A DNA stretch of 64,000 nucleotides, from assembly GCA_011523945.1 (NCBI GenBank), contig WTFU01000164.1:1-64000 (forward strand). Direction: 5' to 3'. The stretch is from Mariniblastus sp. Lineage in GTDB: Bacteria; Planctomycetota; Planctomycetia; Pirellulales; Pirellulaceae. The translations under genes and the position numbers were made by a program. Below the pieces are notes generated by a model. The model had not been told where the DNA came from. It worked only from the letters and a program-made list of their open reading frames with translations, and ran no database searches. Each line of letters begins with the position of its first letter. Positions within the stretch are counted from its first letter, which is position 1. Positions 26,707 to 35,365 of the stretch are shown here, piece after piece.

Positions 26707-28464
26707 ATGAATACGATTCGACTGTTTTCGATCATCTCGGTGGTTCTCTTAATGATGCCTAGCGTTTTGGACGCTCAAAAACTGAGCGTGGATGGTTTGT
26801 TTCCCACGGATCGGGTTCTGGAAATACAGATCGATGTGGAGCCAGAAGATTGGGAGTCAATTCGTTATGTCACACGGGATATAAGAACCGAATTAGGAGC
26901 GAAGCGTCAGTTCGGGGCACTGGATTCTCCTTATGAGTACGTCAAAGCCGATATTACGATCGACGGGGTGAAATTTAAAAACGTCGGTCTTCGCAAGAAA
27001 GGTTTCATCGGTTCGCAGAGCACCAGTCGTCCTTCATTTAAAATTAAGCTCGATTACGAGAATAAAAAGGCAAGTATTGGTGGCTTATCCACATTGACGC
27101 TGAATAATAATCAGCAAGACACGACCATGCTCAGTCAGTACATGGGATATTCATTTTTTCGTAATGCTGGTTTGCCTGCACCGCGGTGTGCCTTTGCGAA
27201 GGTCACGCTGAATGGAAACGATCTTGGAGTTTATAGTCACGTTGAGTCGGCGAAAAAATCGCTTGTCGAGAATAGTTTCGGGAACGCGGATGGCACTCTG
27301 TACGAGGGGACCGTTGTCGATTTTCACCAAGATTGGGGAGCAAGTTTTGATCGCAAATTCGGTAAAAAAGATTATGGTCGAAAGCAGATTGAAAAGTTAA
27401 TTGATGCTGTGCAATTGCCGGAAGGAAAGTCATTTGAGACCTTTGATGCCGAGTCTGCGATAAAAGATCTTGTCGCCATGGAACAGTTTTACCAATTCTG
27501 GGCGGTAGAGAGTTTGCTTGGGTTTTGGGACGGATACTCCGGGAATCGCAATAATTTCTTTTTTTATGTTAACCGTGCGGATGATAAAATGTACTTCATT
27601 CCCTGGGGCGGCGACTGCATGTTTCAGAAGTACAGTATGGTCGACCGTGATCCGAGACTGCCACTTTGTGTAAAGACCAAGGGAATTCTTTCCCATCGAC
27701 TCTATCAAAATCCTGAATCCCGAGAACGCTATCGCAAGACTTTGGTGAAATTGATTGAAGAGTATTGGGACGAGAATGCGTTGCTGGCAGAAGTCGATCG
27801 AATCGAGGAGTTGGTTCTCCCGTTTCTTTCGGAAGCCCAAGTAAAACGATACAGTACGCGCGGCGTCAAGCAGTTTATTAAAACGAGGCGCAGTGAAATT
27901 AATGCTGAGATAGAGAACGGGATGCCTGAATGGACGCGAGATCCCGGTGAAGCCATCGTGATTTCAGATTCCTGGGGCGAGCGTCGACGTCCGAAGAAGC
28001 CAGAACCGGACATTTGGATAGCGGCTAAAAATGGGGACCTCCGTTTTTTAAAGGATTGGAAAAAGAAGGGGCGTAATCTAGATCAACCCAATGGGGATGG
28101 AACCACTCCCCTGATCATGGCCGCACTGGGAGGTCATTTCGAAGTTGCTAAGTTCTTGGTTGACAATCAAGCGAATGTTGATGCGATGTCGCGCGATAAA
28201 AATGCGGTGATTCATAGCGCTGCATTTTTGGGGCGGCTTGAAATTGTCAAGTTGTTAGCGGAGAAAGGTGCCAATGTTGAAGTTAAAAATCGAGACGGCG
28301 TCACTCCGATTCAGATTGCTTCTCAGGAATTCGCTGAGGTCCGAGAATTTATGGAAATGATTGACCGAATGCTGGAGCTAGATTTAGATCTTAGAAAAGT
28401 GGCGGAAGATCGAAAGAAGGTTGTTGAGTATCTGAGAAGTTTGGAAAAGAATGCCGATGAATGA
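26707..28464 (+). CDS. Secreted CotH-family protein with C-terminal ankyrin repeats
   Basis: The 585-residue protein has a signal peptide (residues 1-23, ending VLDAQ), a CotH domain (about 40-400) and an ankyrin module (about 435-540). CotH features visible are KNVGLRKKGFIGS, LTLNNNQQDTTML, FRNAGLPAPRCAFAKVTLNG, GVYSHVESAKKSLVE, and the kinase-like metal region FWDGYSGNRNNFFFYVN with FIPWGGD. CotH of Bacillus is an atypical secreted protein kinase of spore coat proteins; exported relatives are common in Planctomycetes. The ankyrin part shows two full repeats (DGTTPLIMAALGGHFEVAKFLVD; NAVIHSAAFLGRLEIVKLLAE) plus edges, implying a protein-binding role. The ABC permease follows 27 bp downstream. 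Confidence 0.88.
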   Translation: MNTIRLFSIISVVLLMMPSVLDAQKLSVDGLFPTDRVLEIQIDVEPEDWESIRYVTRDIRTELGAKRQFGALDSPYEYVKADITIDGVKFKNVGLRKKGFIGSQSTSRPSFKIKLDYENKKASIGGLSTLTLNNNQQDTTMLSQYMGYSFFRNAGLPAPRCAFAKVTLNGNDLGVYSHVESAKKSLVENSFGNADGTLYEGTVVDFHQDWGASFDRKFGKKDYGRKQIEKLIDAVQLPEGKSFETFDAESAIKDLVAMEQFYQFWAVESLLGFWDGYSGNRNNFFFYVNRADDKMYFIPWGGDCMFQKYSMVDRDPRLPLCVKTKGILSHRLYQNPESRERYRKTLVKLIEEYWDENALLAEVDRIEELVLPFLSEAQVKRYSTRGVKQFIKTRRSEINAEIENGMPEWTRDPGEAIVISDSWGERRRPKKPEPDIWIAAKNGDLRFLKDWKKKGRNLDQPNGDGTTPLIMAALGGHFEVAKFLVDNQANVDAMSRDKNAVIHSAAFLGRLEIVKLLAEKGANVEVKNRDGVTPIQIASQEFAEVREFMEMIDRMLELDLDLRKVAEDRKKVVEYLRSLEKNADE

Positions 28465-28491
28465 GGCGTTCCGCGAGTTTGAAATAGTCTC

Positions 28492-30117
28492 ATGAACTTC
28501 AAGCGAATAAACATGATACGCAGGGTATTCTCTGTCGTCTTTTGCTTGGCCGCGTTGTTCGGTGTTTGCCTGGCTTTTTTCTCATCAGGGCCTACTGAGC
28601 GTTTATTGGCGATACGGACATTCGGGCTTGGTGTTTGCTCATTTGGGGTCGCCCTCCCCTTTGGAATATTGACTGCGTGGGTTTGTATGGGGAGAGGGTG
28701 GGTTTCAACCATTGTCCTTTTAGGCACGGTTGCCAGTTTGTTTATTCCGATGTTCATTCATGTCAGTGCTTGGGATGCAGCCTTTGGAAAGTTGGGCTGG
28801 CTGACGGCTGTGCAGGGCCAAATACTGGTTCCCCTAATTCCTGGATGGTGGGCAGCGAGTTGGATCCACGGTCTTGCGGCATCCACACAGGTCGCCATTA
28901 TATTTTTGGTGGGTCTGGCAATGGGAGGACGCATTTTTGAAGAGCAAGCCCTGCTGGATACGTCGTCTCTTCGTGTTTTTTGGCGGGTCACGATTGTTCG
29001 TCTGTGGCCACTGGGGGTGCTCGCGTTTTTGTGGGTTGTCGTATCCTGTTCGCGGGAGATTGCTGTTACCGATCTTTATCAGATCGGTACTCTGGCCGAA
29101 CAAATCTACCTTGGATATTCGTTGACCGGGAGTTCTGCGGGAGGCGCGGAAATTGAAAGTGGAATCGGTGGGGTGAGCTACGGATTGACCCTGAGTTTAA
29201 TGGTCATCTTGGTGGCCCTTTCGATGATCATATTTTTTTCGGTGACGCAAATGGAATATCAGGGGGGAGGCATTCAGGCGGTAAGAACGGAACGAAGTGG
29301 ATTCTTAAAGAATTTAACGGGTGTCGGTTTGATTGTAGTTACTTTTTTGATCCCAATCGGAAATGTAATCTTGCGTGCCTGTTTTTATGTTCGTCCAGTA
29401 GAGGGGGTGCCCACGCAAGGTTATTCGGTAGTCCAGTGTATTTCGGCGATCCGAAAAGCTTGTTTTGACTATCAAGATGAATTTATCTGGTCGGCAATCA
29501 TCGGAATGACATCGGCGAGTATCATTCTGTTTTTAGCGACATGGGGCAGTGTGATGGGACGGAGGTTCGGTTGGGCTCAAGTGTTATTTGTAGTCACGCT
29601 CGCTGGTTCGTTTGCCCTGCCGGGGCCATTGCTGGGCACCGCGATTGCCTCGGTAATTGGTTCAGTGGATGCTGAGTGGTTGGTTTGGTTGTTCAATTAC
29701 ACAGTATTTGCACCCGTGCTAGCCAATTTTATATTTTGTTGGCCGCTCGGTGCGCTGGTAGTATGGTTTGTGTTTCGGAAGATACCAGAAGACGCATTGG
29801 AGAGCGCCCGAGTCGAAGGTGCGGGGAAATTCACCAGGTATCTTTCGCTAGGGATCAGAGCAAATTGGCTACCACTACTCGGGTGCTGGATGATTACCTT
29901 TGCGTGTTGCTTTGGTGAATTATCTGCCTCGCAAATTGTTCGTCCTGCTGGAATGGATACTGTCCCACGGAAAATGCTGGGTGATTTACATGCTGGCGTA
30001 AATGAATTGACGGCGGGGATTACAATTGTCACGGTGTTTGTGATTGTCGGAATATCTGCAGCGGGTTGGTGGGTGGTTAATATTAATCACAGATTGAGCG
30101 AACGAAAGTATTCGTAG
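28492..30117 (+). CDS. Fused double-domain ABC transporter permease, iron(III)-type (FbpB-like)
   Basis: The 541-residue protein has about 12 membrane segments arranged as two binding-protein-dependent permease halves, as in FbpB/SfuB and ThiP. The second half has the cytoplasmic EAA-like loop ESARVEGAGKFTRYLSLGIRANWLPLLG; the first has EEQALLDTSSLRVFWRVTIVRLWPLGV at the matching place. FbpB-type permeases move Fe(III), or thiamine in ThiP, together with an ATPase and a binding protein. Neither partner is in this window, so the substrate cannot be set. It sits between the CotH-ankyrin gene (27 bp) and the DUF1570 gene (22 bp), implying cotranscription with exported proteins. Confidence 0.85.
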   Translation: MNFKRINMIRRVFSVVFCLAALFGVCLAFFSSGPTERLLAIRTFGLGVCSFGVALPFGILTAWVCMGRGWVSTIVLLGTVASLFIPMFIHVSAWDAAFGKLGWLTAVQGQILVPLIPGWWAASWIHGLAASTQVAIIFLVGLAMGGRIFEEQALLDTSSLRVFWRVTIVRLWPLGVLAFLWVVVSCSREIAVTDLYQIGTLAEQIYLGYSLTGSSAGGAEIESGIGGVSYGLTLSLMVILVALSMIIFFSVTQMEYQGGGIQAVRTERSGFLKNLTGVGLIVVTFLIPIGNVILRACFYVRPVEGVPTQGYSVVQCISAIRKACFDYQDEFIWSAIIGMTSASIILFLATWGSVMGRRFGWAQVLFVVTLAGSFALPGPLLGTAIASVIGSVDAEWLVWLFNYTVFAPVLANFIFCWPLGALVVWFVFRKIPEDALESARVEGAGKFTRYLSLGIRANWLPLLGCWMITFACCFGELSASQIVRPAGMDTVPRKMLGDLHAGVNELTAGITIVTVFVIVGISAAGWWVVNINHRLSERKYS

Positions 30118-30139
30118 TGTTTTAGGTGAGGTTAAATCG

Positions 30140-31279
30140 ATGGCTCTTCGGTGGCTAATTATTATTACCTTGTTTTCGGTCGCAAATATTTGTGGCAATG
30201 TTGCAGCGGACTCGTTGACGTTATTGGTCAATGGAAGAGAGGTGCAGCTCGAAGGCGAGATATTAATTGAAGCAAGGGATAATAGTCTCTATTTTCGAGA
30301 GGTCGATGGTAAGATTTGGTTTGTTGAACCCCAACAAATAAAAGCGCGCGTCGATAGTGAAAAGCCGAGCCCGCCACTGTCATTTAAGGCAGTCGGAGAG
30401 CGATTGTTGAAAGAACTTCCTGCTGGATTTCGAATCTACGAAACAAAACACTATGTCATTGCGTATCAAAACGAGGTTGCGTTTGCTCGCTGGATCAGCG
30501 GACTCTACGAAAGCCGTTTATATCGGGCGTTTGAAACATTTTGGGAAAAAAAGAAAAAGTTTAAGCTGACCGATCCCCAGTACCCTTTGATAGCGATTGT
30601 GTTTGGTTCGAAAGCCCAGTATCAGCAATACGTTGATCGGGAGCTGGGACCCGGGCAAACCATGGAAGCTTATTACAATCTTCAGACAAATAGAATTGCA
30701 CTTTACGATTTGACCGCGGATCAGCGTAATCCTAATCAACCGTTGACGAGTCGTAATATTGATCGAGTTTTGCAAAATCCAAATTCGACTTTTTTAGTGG
30801 CGACAATTATTCACGAGGCGACGCATCAGCTGATGTTTAACCGTGGATTGCAGACAAGATTTGCAGAATCTCCATTGTGGTTGAATGAGGGGATTGCAAT
30901 GTTTTTCGAGGCGCCCGATTTTCGCAGTAAAACTGGATGGCGGGTGCCGGGGAAAGTGTTCGAGCTTCGACTGAATCGTTTTCGAAAATACCTTGGTAAT
31001 CGACCGGAGGACTCGCTGGTAAAGTTGTTAGCCACGGATGATCGCTTGCGGAACCCGGAATCGGTCGACGATGCCTATGCGGAGGCCTGGGCGTTCAATC
31101 ACTTTTTGTTTAATAAGAAATCAGATCAATACGTCGCCTACCTTCAATTTATGTCAAAGAAGAAAGCTCTGGTCAGTGACGAACCGGAAACGCGGATTGC
31201 TGAATTTGAGCGTATTTTGGGAGAGAGTTTAGCGGAGTTAGATCGCCAGTTCATCGATTATATTAGCGAACTGAGGTAG
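30140..31279 (+). CDS. Secreted DUF1570-type zinc metalloprotease-like protein
   Basis: The 379-residue protein has a signal peptide (residues 1-23, IITLFSVANICGNVAADS). The central domain carries HEATHQ (about residue 230) followed 28 residues on by WLNEGIAMFFE, which supplies the usual downstream glutamate of gluzincin-like metalloproteases. This HExxH plus N-E-G pattern is characteristic of DUF1570, a family first noted in Rhodopirellula. The N-terminal 70 residues resemble a small beta domain. A GAGG precedes the ATG. It likely acts in the periplasm or outside the cell; the substrate is unknown. It is the last gene of the group beginning with the CotH-ankyrin gene. Confidence 0.85.
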   Translation: MALRWLIIITLFSVANICGNVAADSLTLLVNGREVQLEGEILIEARDNSLYFREVDGKIWFVEPQQIKARVDSEKPSPPLSFKAVGERLLKELPAGFRIYETKHYVIAYQNEVAFARWISGLYESRLYRAFETFWEKKKKFKLTDPQYPLIAIVFGSKAQYQQYVDRELGPGQTMEAYYNLQTNRIALYDLTADQRNPNQPLTSRNIDRVLQNPNSTFLVATIIHEATHQLMFNRGLQTRFAESPLWLNEGIAMFFEAPDFRSKTGWRVPGKVFELRLNRFRKYLGNRPEDSLVKLLATDDRLRNPESVDDAYAEAWAFNHFLFNKKSDQYVAYLQFMSKKKALVSDEPETRIAEFERILGESLAELDRQFIDYISELR

Positions 31280-31404
31280 AGAAATTAACAGTTTGCGGAA
31301 GGTTCTTGTTTTTGCTATCCATAGTTCGATGAATCACTTGCACCGGATAATCCGTGGTGGTTATGATCAGGTGATGCAGAATTTAAAAATTAATTAAACC
31401 AAAT

Positions 31405-31437
31405 AATTTTATCGCAATTTTATTGCAGTTTTATTGC
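31405..31437 (+). repeat. Three tandem 11-bp repeats upstream of the Tat oxidoreductase
   Basis: AATTTTATCGC, AATTTTATTGC and AGTTTTATTGC follow one another without a gap and end 16 bases before the ATG at 31454. The T4 tracts repeat every 11 bp, about one helical turn. This suits either a phased protein-binding array or curved DNA near the promoter. Confidence 0.85.
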
Positions 31438-31453
31438 CTTACGGAGTTAAAAG

Positions 31454-32770
31454 ATGCCGTCGAATTCGAAACCAGATCGCCGCAAGTTTATATCGACTTC
31501 TGCCAAGGTGGCAGCCGTTGGTACTATTGGCTCTTCCATGATTCCTAAGCCAGTTTTTGGCTATCACAATAGTGATAACGACAAATTGAAAATCGGTTTG
31601 ATTGGTTGCGGGGGCCGCGGGACCGGAGCGGTGTTGAATGCGACTAATGCCGATTCCAATACTTCGGTGGTTGCGTTGGCCGATGCGTTTTCCGATCGAA
31701 TTGAATCTTGCGCGAAATCACTTTCAAAGCAGTTGCCTGATCGGTTTAACGTTGACAAGGATCACATGTTTGACGGAGTGGATTGCTACAAGAATTTAGT
31801 TGCGAGTGACGTCGACGTTGTCATTCTTGCCACTCCGCCCTACTTTCGACCGATGCAATTGAAAGCGGCCGTCGACGCGGGGAAGCATGTGTTCTGTGAG
31901 AAGCCCGTTGGGGTCGATGTGCCCGGTGTACGTTCGGTTATGGAGTCTTGTAAGAAAGCGGCCGCGAACGGTCAGAGTGTAGTCTCCGGTTTATGCTGGC
32001 GATATGACCTCGGTGTCAATGATATGATTAGTCGAATTAAGAACGGCGAGATCGGTGAAATTAGATCGATTCAGGAGAATTACTTAACCGGAACGCTCTG
32101 GCACCGTGGTGACAGTACAACGGATCCCGTGACCAAAGAAGTGAGGAAGTGGTCACCGATGGAGTATCAGTTGCGTAACTGGCTCTACTTTAATTGGCTT
32201 TCGGGTGATCATATTGCTGAGCAACACATCCATTCGATCGACAAGGCGCTTTGGTTGATGGACGATATTCCACCGGTCAGTTGTTATGCTACCGGCGGGC
32301 GACTAGTCCGAACTAATGAAAAATGGGGCAATGTGTATGACCACTTCTCCACTGTGTTTGAATGGGAAGACTCTGACATTAAAGCTCATACCTACTGCCG
32401 CCAGATGGCTGGATGTTTTAATGAAACTGAAGACCACATCGTTGGTACTAAAGGAACCGCAAAAATTCTCAAAGGCCAGATCATTAATGAGAAGGGTAAG
32501 TTTTCTCATAAGAAGCGTAATCCAAGTATGTATGATGTGGAGCACCAGCACCTCTTTAGGAGTATTCGTGAAGGAAAGCCAATCAACAATGGAACTTATA
32601 TGAGTTACAGCACATTGATGGCTTTGATTGGGCGTGATGCTGCCTACACTGGAAAGAAAATTAAGTGGGAAGATTTTATGAAATCTGAGAAGAGGTTGGG
32701 GCCAGACGACATTTATAATGCCGAGAATTATGTTCCCGATAAGGTTGCCCGCCCTGGTAGTGAATGGTAG
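31454..32770 (+). CDS. Tat-exported Gfo/Idh/MocA-family oxidoreductase
   Basis: The 438-residue protein begins with a twin-arginine signal (DRRKFISTSAKVAA at 8-21, then a hydrophobic stretch), so it is exported folded, presumably with bound NAD(P). The Rossmann motif is KIGLIGCGGRGTGAV (about 47-61), and CEKPVGVD carries the family's conserved lysine. The C-terminal domain has HIAEQHIHSIDKALWLMDD with the usual catalytic histidines. Tat-exported members are frequent in Planctomycetes and are thought to act on sugars or sugar derivatives. GGAG precedes the ATG. Upstream lie three 11-bp repeats; downstream is a strong terminator, so it is monocistronic. Confidence 0.92.
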   Translation: MPSNSKPDRRKFISTSAKVAAVGTIGSSMIPKPVFGYHNSDNDKLKIGLIGCGGRGTGAVLNATNADSNTSVVALADAFSDRIESCAKSLSKQLPDRFNVDKDHMFDGVDCYKNLVASDVDVVILATPPYFRPMQLKAAVDAGKHVFCEKPVGVDVPGVRSVMESCKKAAANGQSVVSGLCWRYDLGVNDMISRIKNGEIGEIRSIQENYLTGTLWHRGDSTTDPVTKEVRKWSPMEYQLRNWLYFNWLSGDHIAEQHIHSIDKALWLMDDIPPVSCYATGGRLVRTNEKWGNVYDHFSTVFEWEDSDIKAHTYCRQMAGCFNETEDHIVGTKGTAKILKGQIINEKGKFSHKKRNPSMYDVEHQHLFRSIREGKPINNGTYMSYSTLMALIGRDAAYTGKKIKWEDFMKSEKRLGPDDIYNAENYVPDKVARPGSEW

Positions 32771-32805
32771 TTCTCGATAGCAGAATACCGATTTTAAAAT
32801 TGATT

Positions 32806-32837
32806 AAGACGACGGTACAATCCGTCGTCTTTTTTTT
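32806..32837 (+). terminator. Rho-independent terminator of the Tat oxidoreductase gene
   Basis: Stem AAGACGACGG (32806-32815) / CCGTCGTCTT (32822-32831), 6-nt loop, followed by an eight-T run (32830-32837). It begins 35 bp after the stop codon. Confidence 0.92.
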
Positions 32838-33035
32838 GGGGTTATCCCTGGAACTTGAAAATTAAAGCGGTGAAATTCCGGGCAGAAGTTGATCGGGTTT
32901 TTCAATTTTCAAAGATCGTGCTTGGGCCTTACCTATTACTTTTATCAAGCCAGCGCATTAGACTGTGAAGTCCCCTGATGCGGAAAGTGTTCGTGTTGCC
33001 GGGATCAGTTAAAAACCTTTTCCGTAAAGATTAGT

Positions 33036-34127
33036 ATGACATTTGGTATTTATTACAGCGACTATCTGCAACTCGACAAAATCCTGAATGCCCAGGAATT
33101 GGAAAGCGAAAAGATTGGTAAGATCGCGCATGATGAAATGTTATTTATCGTCACGCATCAGGCGTATGAGTTGTGGTTCAAGCAAGTTTTATATGAATTG
33201 GCGGCGGTAATTAATGTTTTTAAAGACCCGGTGATAGAAGACAAAAGGATGGGGCAAGTCATTCACCATCTATCACGGATCAAATCGATTCAGCGCGTGT
33301 TGATTCAGCAGATCGATATTATCGAAACGATGACGCCTTTAGATTTTATGGAATTTCGCGATTTGCTGGTTCCTGCATCGGGGTTTCAAAGTGTGCAATT
33401 CAAACAGATTGAGATTCAGCTTGGCATAAAACGTGAACATCGTATTAACGCTGACAAAGAATTTTTTCACTCACGGTTGTCTGCTTCCGATTATCAATCG
33501 CTTGAAGCGTTGGAAGGGAAGAAATCTCTTTTAGAGCTAACGGATAGCTGGTTAGGGAGAATGCCATTTTTGAAATTTAATGAATTTCGATTTTGGGAAG
33601 CCTACGATCAGGCGGTAAATAAAATGCTTGATTCTGATTCTGAAATTATTCGGGGAAATCCAACCTTAAGTGATCGAGAGAAAGAGTTTCAACTGAACGG
33701 CTTAGAAATGTCGCGTTCGCAATTCGAATCGTTGTTGGACCGTGAAAAGTTCGAAGAGTTACGGAAAGCGGGGGAATTTCGCTTATCACATGAGGGGTTT
33801 TTGGCAGCACTGTTCATCAACCTTTATCGTGACGAGCCAATGCTTTACACGCCGTTTCGGTATTTAACACTGTTGCTCGACATTGATGAAATGTTTACTA
33901 ATTGGCGTCAAAGGCACGCGATGATGGTGCAGCGAATGCTGGGTGCGAAGATCGGAACCGGAGGTTCTTCAGGGCATAATTACCTTAACGCAACGACCCG
34001 ACAAAACCGAGCATTTTTGGATTTATTCAAGCTGTCAACATTTTTGATTCCGCGAGAGGATCGTCCAGTCCTGCCCGACGAACTGAAAAGGGGGCTAGGA
34101 TTCTTCTTCCATGGAGAAAATCACTAG
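33036..34127 (+). CDS. kynA: Tryptophan 2,3-dioxygenase
   Basis: This haem enzyme opens the indole ring of L-tryptophan to N-formylkynurenine, starting the kynurenine pathway. The N-terminal YYSDYLQLDKILNAQ and HDEMLFIVTHQAYELWFKQ are near-universal TDO segments containing the substrate-binding residues. The proximal haem histidine is H294 in NWRQRHAMMVQRMLG, followed by the GTGGSSGHNYLNAT loop. At 363 residues it is longer than compact bacterial TDO (about 280) and closer to the eukaryotic type. It stands alone after a terminator, 19 kb from the other kynurenine genes, and converges on the DUF1080 gene. The pathway link is functional, not operonic. Confidence 0.95.
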   Translation: MTFGIYYSDYLQLDKILNAQELESEKIGKIAHDEMLFIVTHQAYELWFKQVLYELAAVINVFKDPVIEDKRMGQVIHHLSRIKSIQRVLIQQIDIIETMTPLDFMEFRDLLVPASGFQSVQFKQIEIQLGIKREHRINADKEFFHSRLSASDYQSLEALEGKKSLLELTDSWLGRMPFLKFNEFRFWEAYDQAVNKMLDSDSEIIRGNPTLSDREKEFQLNGLEMSRSQFESLLDREKFEELRKAGEFRLSHEGFLAALFINLYRDEPMLYTPFRYLTLLLDIDEMFTNWRQRHAMMVQRMLGAKIGTGGSSGHNYLNATTRQNRAFLDLFKLSTFLIPREDRPVLPDELKRGLGFFFHGENH

Positions 34128-34175
34128 CCCGCCCAAGTTGAAGATTATGGCTTGTCAACAATAAGTGTAGTTGGA

Positions 34176-34799
34176 CTATTTTGAAAGATCTTTGAATTTT
34201 AAGTCCTTATAAAGGACTTTACTGCCTGGGTCGTGAGCCTGAATGGCAAATGTTCCGCTTGAAAGTTGTCTTTCGGGACGATTGAGATCGTCAGGCTCAG
34301 TGTAATCGGAAATGGTCTCACCGTTGATTTTAACAACAATGTGTTTACCTTTCACAATGATGTCGTAGTCAAACCACTCTTTATCTTTGACGGGGGCTTT
34401 GAAGTTGTCTTTAACATTGTACAGTCCGCCTGTTTTTTTCTTGTCGGATTGGGTGTTGTTGACTTGGGCCTCATAGCCACGGTTTGGCCATCCGCTCTTG
34501 AGAAACTTTGTATGGAAATAGATGCCCGAGTTCGCACCGGGCATGGTTTGAACTTTCGCTTTGAAGTGAAAGTCAGTTATCTTTTCCGCGGCTTTTTCAT
34601 CATTGCCGATGTAAAACGCATGCCCACGTGGACCTTCGACGACTAAACAGCCATCAACAACTTTAAATGAATCCGGGTTTTCATTGATTCGCCAGCCGTC
34701 GAGGTTTTTTCCATTGAACATTGTTTGCCACTGATTTTGTGCGGAAACAAGATTGGCTGGAATCAATGTAAATAGAAAGGCGAAAATCAGGTAACGCAT
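34176..34799 (-). CDS. Secreted DUF1080 (3-keto-disaccharide hydrolase-like) protein
   Basis: The 207-residue protein has a signal peptide (residues 1-20, FAFLFTLIPANLVSAQ). It consists of one DUF1080 concanavalin-like beta-sandwich, recognised by WQTMFNGKNLDGWRINENP, NSGIYFHTKFLKSGWPNRGYEAQVNN, WFDYDIIVKGKHIVVKINGE and GTFAIQAHDPGSKVLYKDLKFK. Some family members hydrolyse 3-keto sugars after an oxidoreductase step. A Gfo/Idh/MocA oxidoreductase lies 1.4 kb away on the other strand, so a joint exported sugar-oxidation route is possible but not shown. Confidence 0.92.
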   Translation of the reverse strand: MRYLIFAFLFTLIPANLVSAQNQWQTMFNGKNLDGWRINENPDSFKVVDGCLVVEGPRGHAFYIGNDEKAAEKITDFHFKAKVQTMPGANSGIYFHTKFLKSGWPNRGYEAQVNNTQSDKKKTGGLYNVKDNFKAPVKDKEWFDYDIIVKGKHIVVKINGETISDYTEPDDLNRPERQLSSGTFAIQAHDPGSKVLYKDLKFKDLSK

Positions 34800-34917
34800 G
34801 ATGGAATCTCTTTGTAGTATTGGTTTAGTGATTGGTTAGCGTGTCGTAGATCATTTGTGTGACTTTCGCACAAAAATCATCGTTCCCACGGCAAGAAAAT
34901 GAAGGAAATTATTCGGG

Positions 34918-35130
34918 TTAGCTTGGTTGGCAGCCTCCACCACAGCAGCGTGGCTGCGCACAATCGGAAGCAACGGTGTTTTTCTGCACCGAAGTTGTAG
35001 GTGAAATTACACTCAACTGCTTTTCGAGTTTTCCACTCTGGCATTTAGGGCATTGGGGTTTAGCGTCGCTTTTAACCAAGAGTTCGATCTCAGAGTTGCA
35101 GTTTAGGCAAATAAATTCATATATTGGCAT
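34918..35130 (-). CDS. FmdB-family zinc ribbon protein
   Basis: The 70-residue protein matches the small FmdB regulatory family: MPIYEFICLNCNSEIELLV, then PQCPKCQSGKLEKQLS. It supplies four zinc cysteines as two C-x-x-C pairs (C9/C12 and C28/C31). The C-terminal tail has an unusual additional cysteine cluster, CAQPRCCGGGCQPS. The family name comes from a suggested regulator of formamidase genes in Methylophilus, but function is mostly unknown. It stands 118 bp upstream of the DUF1080 gene on the same strand. Confidence 0.88.
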   Translation of the reverse strand: MPIYEFICLNCNSEIELLVKSDAKPQCPKCQSGKLEKQLSVISPTTSVQKNTVASDCAQPRCCGGGCQPS

Positions 35131-35365
35131 AGGAAGGAAGGCTATCGGTAAATACGCTTCAATTCATCTTGTGGAGCACGGTCTTCTACCTCGACAGAGG
35201 GTAGCTAGGTCTGCTGTTAGTTTTAACAATTGATTCTAACAAAAAATGCAGAGACTTATCCAACGGGTTGGAGTAAATTTTCCAGTCTCGCTTTGTAATG
35301 ACAACGATGGGAATTAATCGCGGTTGCTCGGTGCATGACGGGGATTTTCAATTGAGGAGAGTTGC

